This document shows positions 1 through 12,042 of a stretch of DNA of 64,000 bases, one piece after another. Position numbers and translations under genes: made by a program. Within the stretch, counting starts at the first letter, position 1. Every line of letters begins with the position of its first letter. This DNA is from Laburnicola sp. R22_1 (taxonomy: Eukaryota > Ascomycota > Dothideomycetes > Pleosporales > Didymosphaeriaceae): the NCBI GenBank assembly GCA_014281115.1, contig JACONQ010000003.1:930001-994000 (forward strand), read 5' to 3'. Below the pieces are notes generated by a model. That model had not been told where the DNA came from and did no database searches. It worked only from the letters and a program-made list of their open reading frames with translations.

Positions 1-3000
1 AACTTAGCGCCAATATAGTCTTAGAGCAGTGGCTTCGCTATAAGTTAATATTAATAACAAGTAAGGCTAATATTAAGCTTAAGTAGAAATTAGGGCTAAG
101 AGCCTAGAAGCAGGCGCTAAATTAGGCAGTGCTAACTTACAAAGAGGAAATTGCAAATAGAAATAAATAGCTCGCATAGAACGCTAATAAGGACTAGTTA
201 GTAATATATTTAAATAAGGATTTTATTTACTACGCTAATTAAGATACAATTAGAAGACATATAGACAGTAGCATTATTATTTAAAACAGCTAAGGACTTC
301 TAGTTATTAATTTACTAGGCTGCGACAAAGAAGTTAATAAGATTCTCTAGGCTCTAACTATATAGATAGAGTCTAAAAAGGCAATAAGGGTTAAGAGCAA
401 TACGTTCTAGGCAGAATAAATAAAGATAATTAATAGAACTAGAATGGCTTTTAAAGTAAACACTATATATAAGACTAAGAATAAGAAGGTTAACCCTATG
501 TATAACTTAGGCGTCAAGCCTCAAAATATTAAGGGCTAGTTAGACTAGAAGCAAGAGGCTATAAAAAAGCAAAAGAGGACTAACACTAGGCCTTAGCCAT
601 TTAACAAATATCTCCTTAACTAGTAGGCGAAATTCCTAAGAGGCAATTAGTTAACACTAAAATAAATTGCGGAAATAAAGGTTGGCCTAGATCTCTTACC
701 TTAGGAAAGAGACATATTACTAGAAGTCCTATACTAAAGGGAACTAGCCCTATCTTTTAAATTTACTAAGTTAGGACGAGTGCATCCTAATGTGGCTCCA
801 CTAGTTAAGATTCACATAGTTAACTATATTGCTTAGGAGGAATTGCACTTTCTAGTTCCTTAAAAACTTAGGGATGTAGTTATTAATATAGTGTAGCAGA
901 GGCTTAATTAGAGTATACTAGAGTATAGTAGGAGTCTATATCGCAACCCGTAGTTTTTAGTTAAGAGAAAGAACAAAGAATACTAACTAATTAATAACGT
1001 CTAACGCATTAATAGTGTTACAGTCTAAGATAGCAATCTTCCTCCAAACCCTAATAAGTTCTTAGAAGAGTTTGCTAGTTATCTTATAATATCTCTTATT
1101 AACTTCTTTTCTAGATATAACTAAGTGACTCTTTATAAACTTTTCCACGCCATAACTATACTCTACACGCCTCTGGGACTTATCTAGTAGTACATATTAC
1201 TTATAGAAATAACTAATTCTATAGCCGAGTTTATGCGGGTTATTATAAAGATTTTTTATAACTAGATTCTCTCTTATTATATACCTTATATAGACAACAT
1301 TATAGTAAAGGGCCTAAAGACTAACTATAATAGAGAAATACTTAAGAAAAGAATTTGCAAATATATCGCGGAATACCTTATAAATGTTAATTAGGTTTTA
1401 GTAAATATAGAACTGGCAGGCGTTACTGCGTTAAGCAAGAAGTCTAACTATGGCTACGCCACTATAGATATAGTTAGCTACATAGTTAATAAGGATAGTT
1501 AACACCCATTCTAAAAGAAAGTGGCTAAGATTATTAAATGGCCGCCTTACAACTACGCTAAAGATATCTAAATCTTTCTTAGAGTTTATATATACTATTA
1601 AATCTAGATTAAAAACTTTATAAAGATTGCTGCACTACTATTTGCACTACTATATAAGGGTATAAAGTTTTACTAGGGAATTATAGAGAATATAGTAATA
1701 TAGCAATTAAAGAAAAGTATTATTTCTATCCTAGTATTAGTATCTATTAACTACTTAGAGCCATTATAAAAAGTAGTAACCTTAGTAGATAGCAGTAAAA
1801 TTAAATAGGAAGCCGCAATATAGTAATATAGACTAGATAGTCTCCTTTATCTAGTGTAGTTTAAATTAGGTATTTAGTCTTAAAGTAAATATAACTAGGA
1901 TTTAGAAAAGTATAAGTGTAAAGCCCTTCTTCTTACGCTTAAAAAGTTTCGACTCTAGATCTATAGAATACACTTTATTATAGAAACTAACTCCTATACC
2001 TTAATTATCTAGCTAAATTGCAGCGCAACTAACTAACTAGGGGCTTTAATAATCTACTAGTTAGCACTTCTAACACTCTAGAAGTTTAATATCTACTATA
2101 TCTTAGGGCGTAAGAATGTGGTTACTAATACACTCTTAAGACACAAATAGTAAAAGGGTTAGGTTCCTCCTAAACAGCCAGAAGAAAATATTAAAAACTT
2201 TATTAAGAAGTATTTAGGGCATATTAGTATTGCATCCTCTACTATAGGTAAGGAGGCTAAAGTAGAAATAGAATATACAAAGCCTGCTACAAATAACCTA
2301 CCTAAAATTCTCTCTAACCTGTGCACTAAACACTTTCGCAATATTATAACCTGGCTTATAACCCTAACTATGCCTAAAGGTCTATCTAAGAAAAACTAAA
2401 GGCATATTAGGCTACAAGCTTAGAAGTACAAAGTTATAAGAGGCATACTATAGTATTAAACTATAGAAAATAGGTCGCTACGCAGAGTTATAGACAACCT
2501 AGTCTAATAGATAGATATTCTATAACAACTTTATAAGGAATCGGGCCATTAAGGATAAGAAGGCACCTAGAGAAAAATTGCAGTATATTACTACTAGCCA
2601 AATCTATATTAGAGTGTTAAGGAATATATTAAGACTTACGCTAAATATTAGGCGCATTCTACTAAAAGGGTAGTAGAGAAGCTACACCCTACATAGGAAA
2701 TAAACATAATCTAAAAATAAGTTATAGTAGATATAGTATACATGCCTAGAAGCAAAGAAAAGAAGAAATTTATAGTTATTACTAAAAACTATACCTCTAG
2801 ATAACCTAAAGTAAAAGCACTTACTAATGCCAACTTAGCCGCAATTGCCTAGTTCTTAGAAGAATCTATCTTTAGCAGATAGGGCATCTCTTTTCGCCTA
2901 TTAGTAGACAAAGAACTAGAGAACAGAGGCTTAGTAGAGAACTTAGCTAAACAGTTTAGTATCTAATAAGTAGTATCTAGTGCTTATCACCCATAAGGGC

Positions 3001-3912
3001 AAGGTCTAGTAAAAAGAGGCCACTAAGAGCTTGTTAGCACACTATAAAAAATAAAGGGCGACTAGATCTAAAACCTACCTAAAGCTCTATAGGCCAATTA
3101 GGTTACAGTAAAGTAATCTATAGACAAAATACTAGCCTTTCTAATTTATAAAAGAGAATATATTCTTTCTATTAAACTTTACATTCTAATATAGCAGACA
3201 CTTCTATCGGAACAGGTTTATACTACTAAAGAACTCCTAGCTATTAGAGTAGAGTAGTTTAAAAAGCGTAATTATCGCCTCTAAGAAGCTATTAACTAAA
3301 CTATCTAACTACGTAAATAAGAAAAGAAATAGTTTAACAACTAGCGCACTCTTAAAATAGAGCCACTATAATAAGGCAATCTAGTATTAGTGTATAATAC
3401 TTTTTAGGCCAGTAATATAAGTTGCAAAGTTAAGCTTACTAAAAGGTACTAAGACCCCTTTAGAATTAGGGCCATGCTACTACATAGTAAAGGATAGTAT
3501 ATACTTAAGAAGCTTAATAAAATACTCTTTCGTAATAAAACGCTAGGTAATCGCATTATTTAATTCTATTCGCGTATAATAATAGACCTTAACACAATAC
3601 TAGAATCTAATATTATAGACACTAATAACGTTTTAGAAGAAATTATTAATCCCTTAAAGGAAATTAATTCTATAGACCTTAATAAAGTTATATAGAGGCC
3701 TAAGCCTAAATATTTTATATTTGCGCGTAGATTATAAAGGCTAGTAAGATATATATAAAACATTCCTATAAAAATAAAATAAGTAGGGATTTCGTCGCCA
3801 CTAGTAAACTTTAACTCCTTAGACTTTATCTATTAGGAAAAGTAAGCTAGCCAGAATATTAGCACATTATAAGCTAAGAGACAGCTTATTTCTTAAGGAG
3901 GAGTAGGAAGTA
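1..3912 (+). mobile_element. Gy1: RIP-degraded Ty3/Gypsy retroelement, 5' part outside the window
   Basis: A plus-strand Ty3/Gypsy remnant running in from the left window edge. Recognisable pol protein lies from about 660 to 3,900; what precedes 660 is too mutated to assign. No LTR of its own is seen. At its right end a purine-rich stretch (about 3,896-3,910) is followed directly by the GTTAA duplication and LTR of Gy2, so Gy2 inserted at or next to the 3' end of Gy1. Stops are almost all TAA or TAG at positions where Gln or Trp is expected, as RIP produces. Confidence 0.85.
660..3905 (+). pseudogene. Gy1 pol pseudogene (reverse transcriptase, RNase H, integrase)
   Basis: Dead polyprotein for reverse transcription and integration. 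About 720-950 reads like the pre-RT region (GRVHPNVAPLVKIH, then YRNPQFLVKRK with stops read as Gln). The RT core follows: a KNKEY..LINNV block near 970-1,000, TPLGL near 1,170, and PYIDNI near 1,281-1,300, where the family has F(I)DD; the second Asp is now Asn. RNase H-like sequence runs to about 2,060. An integrase core is readable from about 2,700 (VYMPRSKEKKKFIVI, then SAYHPQGQGLV near 2,980). The C-terminal tail ends with GGVGSS near 3,905. The sequence type, with an FIDDV-like box, differs from Gy2 and Gy3. No long open frame remains. The family is clear, the clade is not. Confidence 0.8.
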
Positions 3913-3917
3913 GTTAA
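3913..3917. repeat. Gy2 target-site duplication, left copy (GTTAA)
   Basis: GTTAA directly precedes the 5' LTR and is repeated exactly at 12,038-12,042 after the 3' LTR. Five-base duplications are usual for Ty3/Gypsy integrase, so both element ends are fixed. Confidence 0.9.
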
Positions 3918-4110
3918 TGTTATAAATCCATAGCGGCACCTGGCTCGGAACCTAGAATAACGTTAATTTGGCGCTAGGCCCAATCTGGCCACTAGCGCGA
4001 CAGTACCTATAAGGTGCTACCTTTTTTTCTACCTACTTAGTATAGTAGTATTTTATATACTAGGAATTAACTTACTTTTATCCTAACTATTGCGGGCCCA
4101 AACCCTTACA
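3918..4110 (+). repeat. Gy2 5' LTR
   Basis: 193 bp, beginning TGTTATAAATCC and ending CCCTTACA. It matches 11,845-12,037 along its whole length. Its first half keeps a GC-rich core (CGGCACCTGGCTCGGAAC, and CCACTAGCGCG) in otherwise AT-rich DNA. A related core is seen at 63,866-64,000. Confidence 0.92.
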
Positions 4111-5330
4111 CTATACTACTATTACTCTCTCTAGGGTTCTAGCTATAATAGGCTTACTGCTAGGGTGCTAGCAAATCGAAGAATTGCGTGTTAATAAATT
4201 AGACATCTTTTATAATTGCGTAGTAGGCCCAGAAGTAGGACGTAGTAGTGTGTGTACGGATTAGGTTACTAATAATAATAGTAATAACGATAATACGTAG
4301 AAACTTAATAACTAAGGGTATACTCCCTCTTAGGTTTAGTTAGTAGAGAAAGACTATAAAGAGTAGGCAGGTAGTAGAACTAAACGTATAGGTTAACGCG
4401 TGTGCCGCTATAAAACACCTATAGTAAGTATATTACTTAAAGAGGACCTGGCCTTCCCTACTACTATATTAGTATATAGTGTTTTATAATAATAGCATTA
4501 ATATCTAAAGCAAGCTAGTAAAATAGATATTTATAAAGATTTAGCTAGTAACTTTGTTATAACTTTGCCTAAGGCGTAAGATTGCATCTTACCTAAAACT
4601 ACCAACCTTCTATATTACTATAGTATGGATTCTAATTATCCTCGCCTAAGTAATAAATATAACAAGCATGGACGACTCTGCGCACCTTTATTGCCCATGC
4701 CTAGAGAATTTTATTCTAATACTTTAACTCCTTAACCTTAAACTAGAACTGTGGACAACCTTAGGAACTTTATACCCTCTTTTGCAAAGACGTTCGCCTA
4801 ATAATAGGAATAAGCAGACACGTAAGAATCTATAATAATTACTAGTAATTCGCAATTCTAATTGCAATCTATTATCCTAGCTCTAAATCCTTACGCTTAA
4901 TTAGCGCTTTAAGGCCCTAATATTTAGCGTATCTAACTTTCCCAAAACCCGTCTTAGTACTTTAATATCTCTACTAATATTATTAACAATATATTTAACG
5001 CGTTAAAATTAGTAAGACAGCGTAATAAACTTCGCAAAGGTCGCTAAGTTACTATTTAGACACTGTAGAAATCTCGTAACTATGGCTGCTAATCTAAGAG
5101 AGACTAGAGATCTCCTGCCTCCTTGCGTTCGAAATTCGACAGCCGTAGCCTAGGTAATTTATGGATACCCAAGAAGGTGTTGCTCTCGCAAATCTGTTTT
5201 AAATCTCCGCCTTCCCTTACGCACAATAAATAACAACGCACCTCTTTAAGAGCTTTAAACCTATTTGTGGAAGTCTATGGGCCCGTTAATAATAAAGGAG
5301 AGCTGGGCTATAATATAGAGGTTTAATACA
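4111..5330 (+). other. Gy2 leader and possible start of gag, no readable gene
   Basis: Between the 5' LTR and the first recognisable gag sequence I see only AT-rich, stop-dense DNA. Short stretches could be early gag, but nothing is identifiable. No tRNA primer-binding site could be named with confidence. Confidence 0.5.
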
Positions 5331-5334
5331 AGGA

Positions 5335-7050
5335 CGCTTAAGGAGAATAGATAGAAAAGACATTTTAACTAACTAATATAGCCAAGTTTGCGGAAGACGT
5401 ATAAGCTTACTCTAATGCCTAGTTTAATATTATTATAAAGTGTGCTAAGTCTGGCAAGCAACTGGCTAAGAAACTCTCTTAGCTTAACACGCTAGAGGCT
5501 ACATTTTAGCGGTTATAAAACGCCTATAACGCGGCTAGTAGCACTAACCTAGAAGCTTACAAGCAATTGTAACAAGCTTATAATACTCTATTAGATGCTT
5601 ATTATTAGCAAGGTGTAGACTTGGCTACTACTAAGAAGGACTTTAAAGATATACAAACTCGCGTTTAATAGGTTACCTAAGTTAGATAAAAACTATAGGT
5701 AAAGTATAGTAATACTATTAAAGCGAATAAGAACGCTTCTATAGAGCTTTATAACCTTAAGGCCAATTATTAGTACGCTATTTAAGATACTTAAAAGTCT
5801 AAAGAAAAATTTTAATAACTATAAGGATGTGTTTAGTAGTTTAAGCGTTAAGCGCAAATGGCTAAACAAGCTGCGTACGTCACTAAAAACAAACTTAGGT
5901 CTCTAAGGGCTTAGACGCGCTCACTATATAATGTATTAGGACGCAGTTAATCTCTTCTACGTAACTAGTTTAATAAATTACTAACTTTTTATAAGTATGG
6001 GCGTGCATATTCTCTATAATAAGACATCTACACTCTAAATAGTAACCCTACTCTTAACTACCATCCCACTAGTATAATATATAGTTGCTTTATATAAATA
6101 TAACCTACTAAAGAACTCTTTTATAATAACCTTTATAACTATTATAACTATTATAATAAGTGTAAAGACGTATATAACTAACACAACTAATATAAAGATT
6201 AGAACTAACGTAATAACTAAGACTAGCGCAATAATAATTATAAATATTAGGAGACTTAAGACCCGCGTAATAAGCGATCCTTTAGTGCCTTCTATATATT
6301 AGTTGGGACTACTAGCGGCTCGCATTATAAGGCCCCAGAAATAGAGTCCTTTAGCGGTAAAGATAAGGAGAATTATAAGCATTGGCGAATTACTATAGTT
6401 AATAAGGCAATCACACTCCTATTAGAGGAACATAAAGTTTATTACGTTCGCTATATTATTAAAGATAATGCCTAGAACCTTGTCTATTCGATTCTAAGTT
6501 TAGTTAATATATTAGAGGATCTACTAAAGCTCTTAAATAAGACCTACATATCCTATAATCGGATTGTAGAAACTAAACAGAAACTTTATAATAATATATT
6601 ATAATGGAAGTGTGGCGAGATATTTACGTAGTAGTAAGGACGATTTCTCTCTATTATTAACTTGCTTTCTATGGACGAGATGGGTAAAGTTTAATATGCC
6701 TAATATCTTATAGACAGCCATCGTGCCTACTAAACTTTGTCTAGTTTAATACTAAATAAGAGCTTAATGGCCTTTCTAGCCCGCGTATATTAACTCTACT
6801 AGTATAATTTAGATATTAACAGTTAATTGCATTTAGGACCTAAGAAGTTAATAATATTATCTAGTAAAGATACTAGCTGTAAGCGTTCTCTAAGCAACTA
6901 TTCCTTAGCGCAAAAGAATAGGGCCCTCGAGACGCTTACCTATAAATAAATAACTAAGAAATGTAATTATATAAGTAAACTAGGTCTTTGCTTTAAATGT
7001 GGTAAGCCGGGATATATAACGCGCAATAAGACTGCACTCTACAAAGATAA
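5335..7050 (+). pseudogene. Gy2 gag pseudogene (coiled coil, capsid region, zinc knuckle)
   Basis: Reading TAA/TAG as Gln gives a continuous Gag-like protein. About 5,340-5,990 is Ala/Gln/Lys-rich with heptad spacing, consistent with a coiled coil. About 6,140-6,270 is Asn/Gln/Tyr/Arg-rich. About 6,340-6,850 resembles a retrotransposon gag (capsid) domain (IESFSGKDKENYKHWR at its start). A zinc knuckle lies near 6,985-7,030: CFKCGKPGY, where the usual His is Tyr and the last Cys is lost, as C-to-T mutation would cause. Gag would package the element RNA in cytoplasmic particles. The start codon is not identifiable. Confidence 0.75.
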
Positions 7051-7319
7051 AAACTTCGTTTCTTTAAAAGATATCTCCGCTTTAGCCTTTGCTATAAATG
7101 CGTACGTAGAGGATATAGAAGACAAGGATAGTAACAAATTCCAATATAAATTAACTATTAACAAGGATGAGTTAGGAAATAAGAGACTCCTAAACTAAAC
7201 TATAATTAGGAGCAATAACGGCGTAAAACTCGACAAGAAATTCGGCAGACTATCTAGCGCCTAGAAGCCGTACCTAAGTATAATAGCCTTAACAAGCCTA
7301 TAGTCATGTACACTATATC

Positions 7320-10300
7320 TACCATCGCGTTAGATATATCTCCCATACTAGACGCTACCCATTAACTAGAATTTAACTATTATATTAAGCTCTCTCTAGA
7401 CTAAAAATGGCTCTGCGCACTTAGCTTAGTGGATACAAGAGCCACTACCTATTTTATTTATTAACAAGTTATTAAACAACACTAGCTTAAAGAAATTGCT
7501 TTGGAATAACTAGTCGGCCTAGCTCTGGCTAATAGCAATCCTTATACTAAGCTCCATACTATAGTAGAGATTACAATTAAGCATAAATTTTATATAAGCC
7601 TAGTGCTATACTACGTTACTAAAATTAGTAAGTTTAACGTGTTATTAGGGATAAATTAAATGGACCACTATTTACTAATTCCCTCTTTTAGAGAAATCTA
7701 TTTATTAAGCTTTAAATTGCCATATTACCTAGTAAACTATTTAGATAGCGTACTGTCCAAAAAGATTTATAACAATAAACTACTAGATAGTATAACGCGT
7801 AAGAAGATAGTAAAGAATAGGATTAATATTATTTTAGGCCATATAGCTGTAATAATAATCGCTAGGAATCCTAACTCTGTTATTTTTATTGAGCCACACT
7901 ACTAAGAACGACTAGAATTATTAGATCCTAGTGGGAAAGAATTAGATAAGGAAAGTCTATAGAAATATATTATTGCTAACCTCTACGCTGCTTAGCACTA
8001 TGTGGTATTAGATGCCAACTTTAAAAAGTATATAAGGAAACTAGAAAAGCCCGCGATTACTAGAGAAGAAATTGTCGAGCTATTGCCACCATTTCTAGTT
8101 AACCTAGCTTATAGATTCGATCCTAAGGAAGCTAATAAACTACCCTCGTGTTAACCTAGAGTGGACCATACCATTAATCTAAATCTAGAGGCCACAGTAC
8201 TACGTTCTAAGATATATGGGTTAACCCGTAAGAAATATGGAGCGGTAAAGGTATATATTAACAAGATGTTAGGCAAAGGTTTTATTTGCCCAAGCAGATT
8301 ACCTTACGCCGCGCCCATACTATACATTAAGAAACCTAGAAGGAGACTGCAGATTTGTGTTAATTACCGCGCCTTAAACAAGATAACAAAGAAGAACCAG
8401 AATGCTCCACCCTTAATTAAGAAGACTATAGTATAACTAACAAAAGTATAAATTATAAGTATTGTTAACGTAATAGCTACTTTTAACACTGTATAAGTCA
8501 AGGAGGGTAATAAGGAAAAAATAGCTTTATTAACTTGCTATGGCCTTTATAAGTATCTAGTTATGCTATTTGGGTTATATAATGCCCTAGGGACCTTTTA
8601 ATCTTATATTAATAACGTCCTAAGAGAATATCTAAATGACTTCTATACTACGTACCTAGACGACGTACTTATCTATTCTAATAATAAGGATAAGTATAAG
8701 ACACATATCTAGATAGTAGTTAAGAAGCTTGTTAACGCTAGACTATTCTTAGATATCTATAAGTCATAATTTAAGATTAAACGCGTTAAGTACTTAGGAC
8801 TTATCCTGACTATAGATAGTATTAAGATAGACTCTGCTAAGGTTAGTATAATATAAGGATGGCAACTGCCACGCAGCGTTAAAAATATATAGACCTTTTT
8901 GAGATTCGCAAACTTCTATTGCTAGTTTATCCTAGGATTTAGCCAGCTCGCATAACTACTTACAGAGCTAACTAAGAAATTAAATACTTAGACTAAAGTA
9001 TTTCTATTAGCAGCTAACTCTGCGGCTGCCCAAGCTTTTAAATAACTTAAATAAGCCTTTATACGCGCATCTATACTCGCCCACTTTAACGCTAACTTAG
9101 AGACCTAATTAGAGACAGACGCGTCTAACTTTATTACTACTATAGTCTTATCGCAGATACATAATAGTGTATTAAAACCTATTGCCTTTCTATTATATAA
9201 GATAAATCTAGCTAAGTGCAACTATAAGATTTATAATAAGGAGTTACTTGCAATTATACACGCATTTAAGAAATAGCATTTCAAGCTGTTAGGCACAAAA
9301 TCGCCTATTAATATTATATTAGACTACTTAGTGTTGTGCTACTTTATGACTAATAAGAGACTAAATTGCCAATAAGCATAATAGGCTAAATTTCTCTTAG
9401 AGTTTAACTTTCTTATTAGATATAGACTAGATAATCAAGGCACTAAGCTAGACGCTTTAACTAGGCGTTCTGGCAATCTCCCTAAGGGCGCAAATAACGA
9501 ACGACGTTAACACTAAGTCTAAATAATTCTTAAGCCATATTACATTATGCTAGAAGTCCGCGCCAGCGGCTACTAAGCCCATTATAGTTTTAAAGATAGT
9601 AATGGCTATAATAGTAACGCGTACACTAGCTGTGCCTACACTTTATATTATACTTATAAGAATATATTATAATATATAGTCTATATGGCTTAGGTTCTTA
9701 CTAGTAAACTTATAGACACTATTACAAACCTGGCCCTTATAATATACTTAATTAGTAAGGAGGATTATATTAGTAAGAAGTCTATAGAAGAATTACTAGT
9801 GTTATTCTTCTTAGCATCTTTATAAGTGTAGTTGCCTAAGGCAAAGAAGAAGATAAGGATTAATCCTCCTACTAATAATAGAGATTTAGAAAAAGACCTT
9901 GTTACTAGAATTAAGAATGTGTATCCTACTAATAAGGGCCTGCAAGCCATTATAAAAGCGAAACTTAAGGGATAACGTTGCATCCTATTATCACTTATGC
10001 ATAATAAGAAACTACAAATTAAGCTTAGAGACTACTAACTATAAGACGACTTATTATACGTAAAGAATAAGATATATATACTAGATAATAGATCTCTACG
10101 CACTGCAATTATTAAAGACTCTTATAACAAGTTATGCGTAGACCACTCTGGTAAGTATACTACGTACCATAACCTAAGTCGTTAGTTTTACTAGCGTCAT
10201 ATAATAATAGATGTTACATAGTATGTACGTAATTGTTTAATATGCTATTGCTTTAAGGTTAATAAAAAAAGGCAAGTATAGACTTCTCCGCCCATTACCA

Positions 10301-11510
10301 ATCCCGAATTAATACTAGGAGAGCATATTAATTAATTATATTACTAAACTGCCAGCCTGTAAAGATTATAGCCGCACCTATACCAGTATACTTATTATAG
10401 TTAATTACCTATCTAAGAAGAAGAAGTTTATCCCTATTACTAATCTTAAAGTTATAACGCTAGTCTGTATGTTTATTAAGTATATATAGCTTAAGGAGGG
10501 ATACTCTACACAAATTGTTAGTAATTATGGCACTTAGTTTGTCTTATATTTCTAGCGTCGCCTATGCTAATAATTAGATACCTAGCCCAAGGTATTAACT
10601 TTCCATTATCTAGAGACTAATAGCCAGACCGAGATTATTAATACCTAAGTAAAATAGTACCTACAAGCTTATGTGAATTACTAATAGGATAATTAGGCAC
10701 TATTTCTACTAATGGCTAAGTTTATTACGAATAATTAGATTAGCAACTCTACTAGTGTCGCCCTATTTATAGTAACTAAGGGCTACCTACTACAATCCTT
10801 AATTTACAAACTAGTCGAATTAATAATATTACTATCTGCCCCTACCTAAGCTAACTAGCGACGCACCGATAAGTTTGTTACTAAGTTAGAGAATCTTTAA
10901 TAGTTCTATTAAGATAATATAGTCTAGGCATAAGCGAAGCAGGTAGAATATATAAACAAGGAATATATGCCTACTCTTAAGTTATGCGTTAGTAATAAAG
11001 TTATACTAGATATAAGGTTTATTAAGATAACACGTTCTAGTAAATTATTAGATATAAAATACTATAGACTATTTACTATTACACGCGTTATTAACAACTC
11101 TATATATAAAATAGATTTACTACTAGAAATAGGATGTGTATATAACGTATTTTACCCATGGTTATTATATAAACAATCTAGCAATATACTACCTAGATAG
11201 TAATTAGAATCTAAGGGTCCTATTAATATTAATATGGATAATACCTCAAATTATATAATTAAAGCCATACTAAACTGTTATATTAATAGTAATCTCCGAG
11301 ACCCATACTATCGCAATAAGAAAGGTTTACTTTAGTATCTAGTTAAGTAGAAGAACTATTCTAAGGGTTCTAATAACCTATTATAAAAACTATAAATATT
11401 TCTTATTAATGCCCCAAAGGTAGTAAATTAGTTTTACAGCGACAACCCACGCAAACTCGCTAAATACGTTAAGTTTAGGAATCTAGCGGCCTAATAAGAA
11501 GTACTAATAA
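7320..11510 (+). pseudogene. Gy2 pol pseudogene (protease, RT, RNase H, integrase, chromodomain)
   Basis: The protease motif LVDTRATTYFI near 7,428 has Gly-to-Arg damage in the DTG triad. RT begins near 8,161; two open pieces survive (7,660-7,905, 81 codons; 8,161-8,436, 91 codons). The catalytic YLDDVLIYS box near 8,652-8,680 is intact. RNase H follows (LETDASNFITT near 9,105; NKELLAIIHAFKK near 9,235). The integrase zinc-binding region is near 10,080-10,260 (DHSGKY, NCLICYCFK), with degraded core after it. About 11,240-11,510 matches the chromodomain pattern (YLVK, NYSKGSNNLL, APKVVN, FYSDNPRKLAKY), typical of chromoviruses, which target heterochromatin. Stops are TAA/TAG throughout. Confidence 0.85.
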
Positions 11511-11830
11511 ATAAGATTAGTGCTATATACGTCGCCACATAGGTATAATAAAAACGCTCTACTATATTATAAGTAATTAAGTTGTTTATCTTAGTAAAGT
11601 ACCCTATTAGAGGAGGTTGCCTCTACAGCGTTAGTTAAAACAATCTACTAAACTTAGTAACGCTGCTAGGCACATTATAATAGCATTATTACTAGCTATA
11701 ATAGTTCTTAACTAGCTAGGAATAGTCTATAATAACGCGTAATAGCGTGTAATAGTTTAGGATGCACTATAATAGTGCGAGATAGTTAGGTTATATAATA
11801 AACACAAGCCTCGCCAGAGCTTAAGACTAT

Positions 11831-11844
11831 AAAGGGGGGGGTAG
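11831..11844 (+). other. Gy2 polypurine tract
   Basis: AAAGGGGGGGGTAG immediately before the 3' LTR. This is the usual position and composition of the plus-strand primer for LTR retrotransposon reverse transcription. Confidence 0.8.
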
Positions 11845-12037
11845 TGTTATGGATCCATAGCGGCACCTGGCTCGGAACCCAGAATAATATTAATTCGGCG
11901 CTAGGCCCAATCTGGCCACTAGCGCGGTAGCACCCATAAGGTGTTACCCTTCTGCCTACCTACTTAGTATAGTAGTATTTTATATACTAGGAATTAACTT
12001 ACTTTTATTCTAACTATTACGAGCCTAAATCCTTATA
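11845..12037 (+). repeat. Gy2 3' LTR
   Basis: 193 bp, beginning TGTTATGGATCC and ending CCTTATA, the second copy of 3,918-4,110. Differences are mainly transitions. GTTAA follows at 12,038-12,042. Confidence 0.92.
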
Positions 12038-12042
12038 GTTAA
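12038..12042. repeat. Gy2 target-site duplication, right copy (GTTAA)
   Basis: Exact match to 3,913-3,917; confirms integration of an 8,120-bp unit. Confidence 0.9.

Larger units (their letters stand above)
3918..12037 (+). mobile_element. Gy2: full-length, inactivated Ty3/Gypsy chromovirus-type element
   Basis: An 8,120-bp LTR retrotransposon bounded by two 193-bp direct LTRs (TGTTAT...TTACA and TGTTAT...TTATA) and a perfect 5-bp duplication GTTAA. The order inside is leader, gag with coiled coil and zinc knuckle, protease, RT, RNase H, integrase and a C-terminal chromodomain-like segment, which is Ty3/Gypsy order. A polypurine tract (AAAGGGGGGGGTAG, 11,831-11,844) abuts the 3' LTR. All frames are broken by RIP-type stops. 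The LTRs differ mainly by C/T and G/A changes. Confidence 0.93.
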
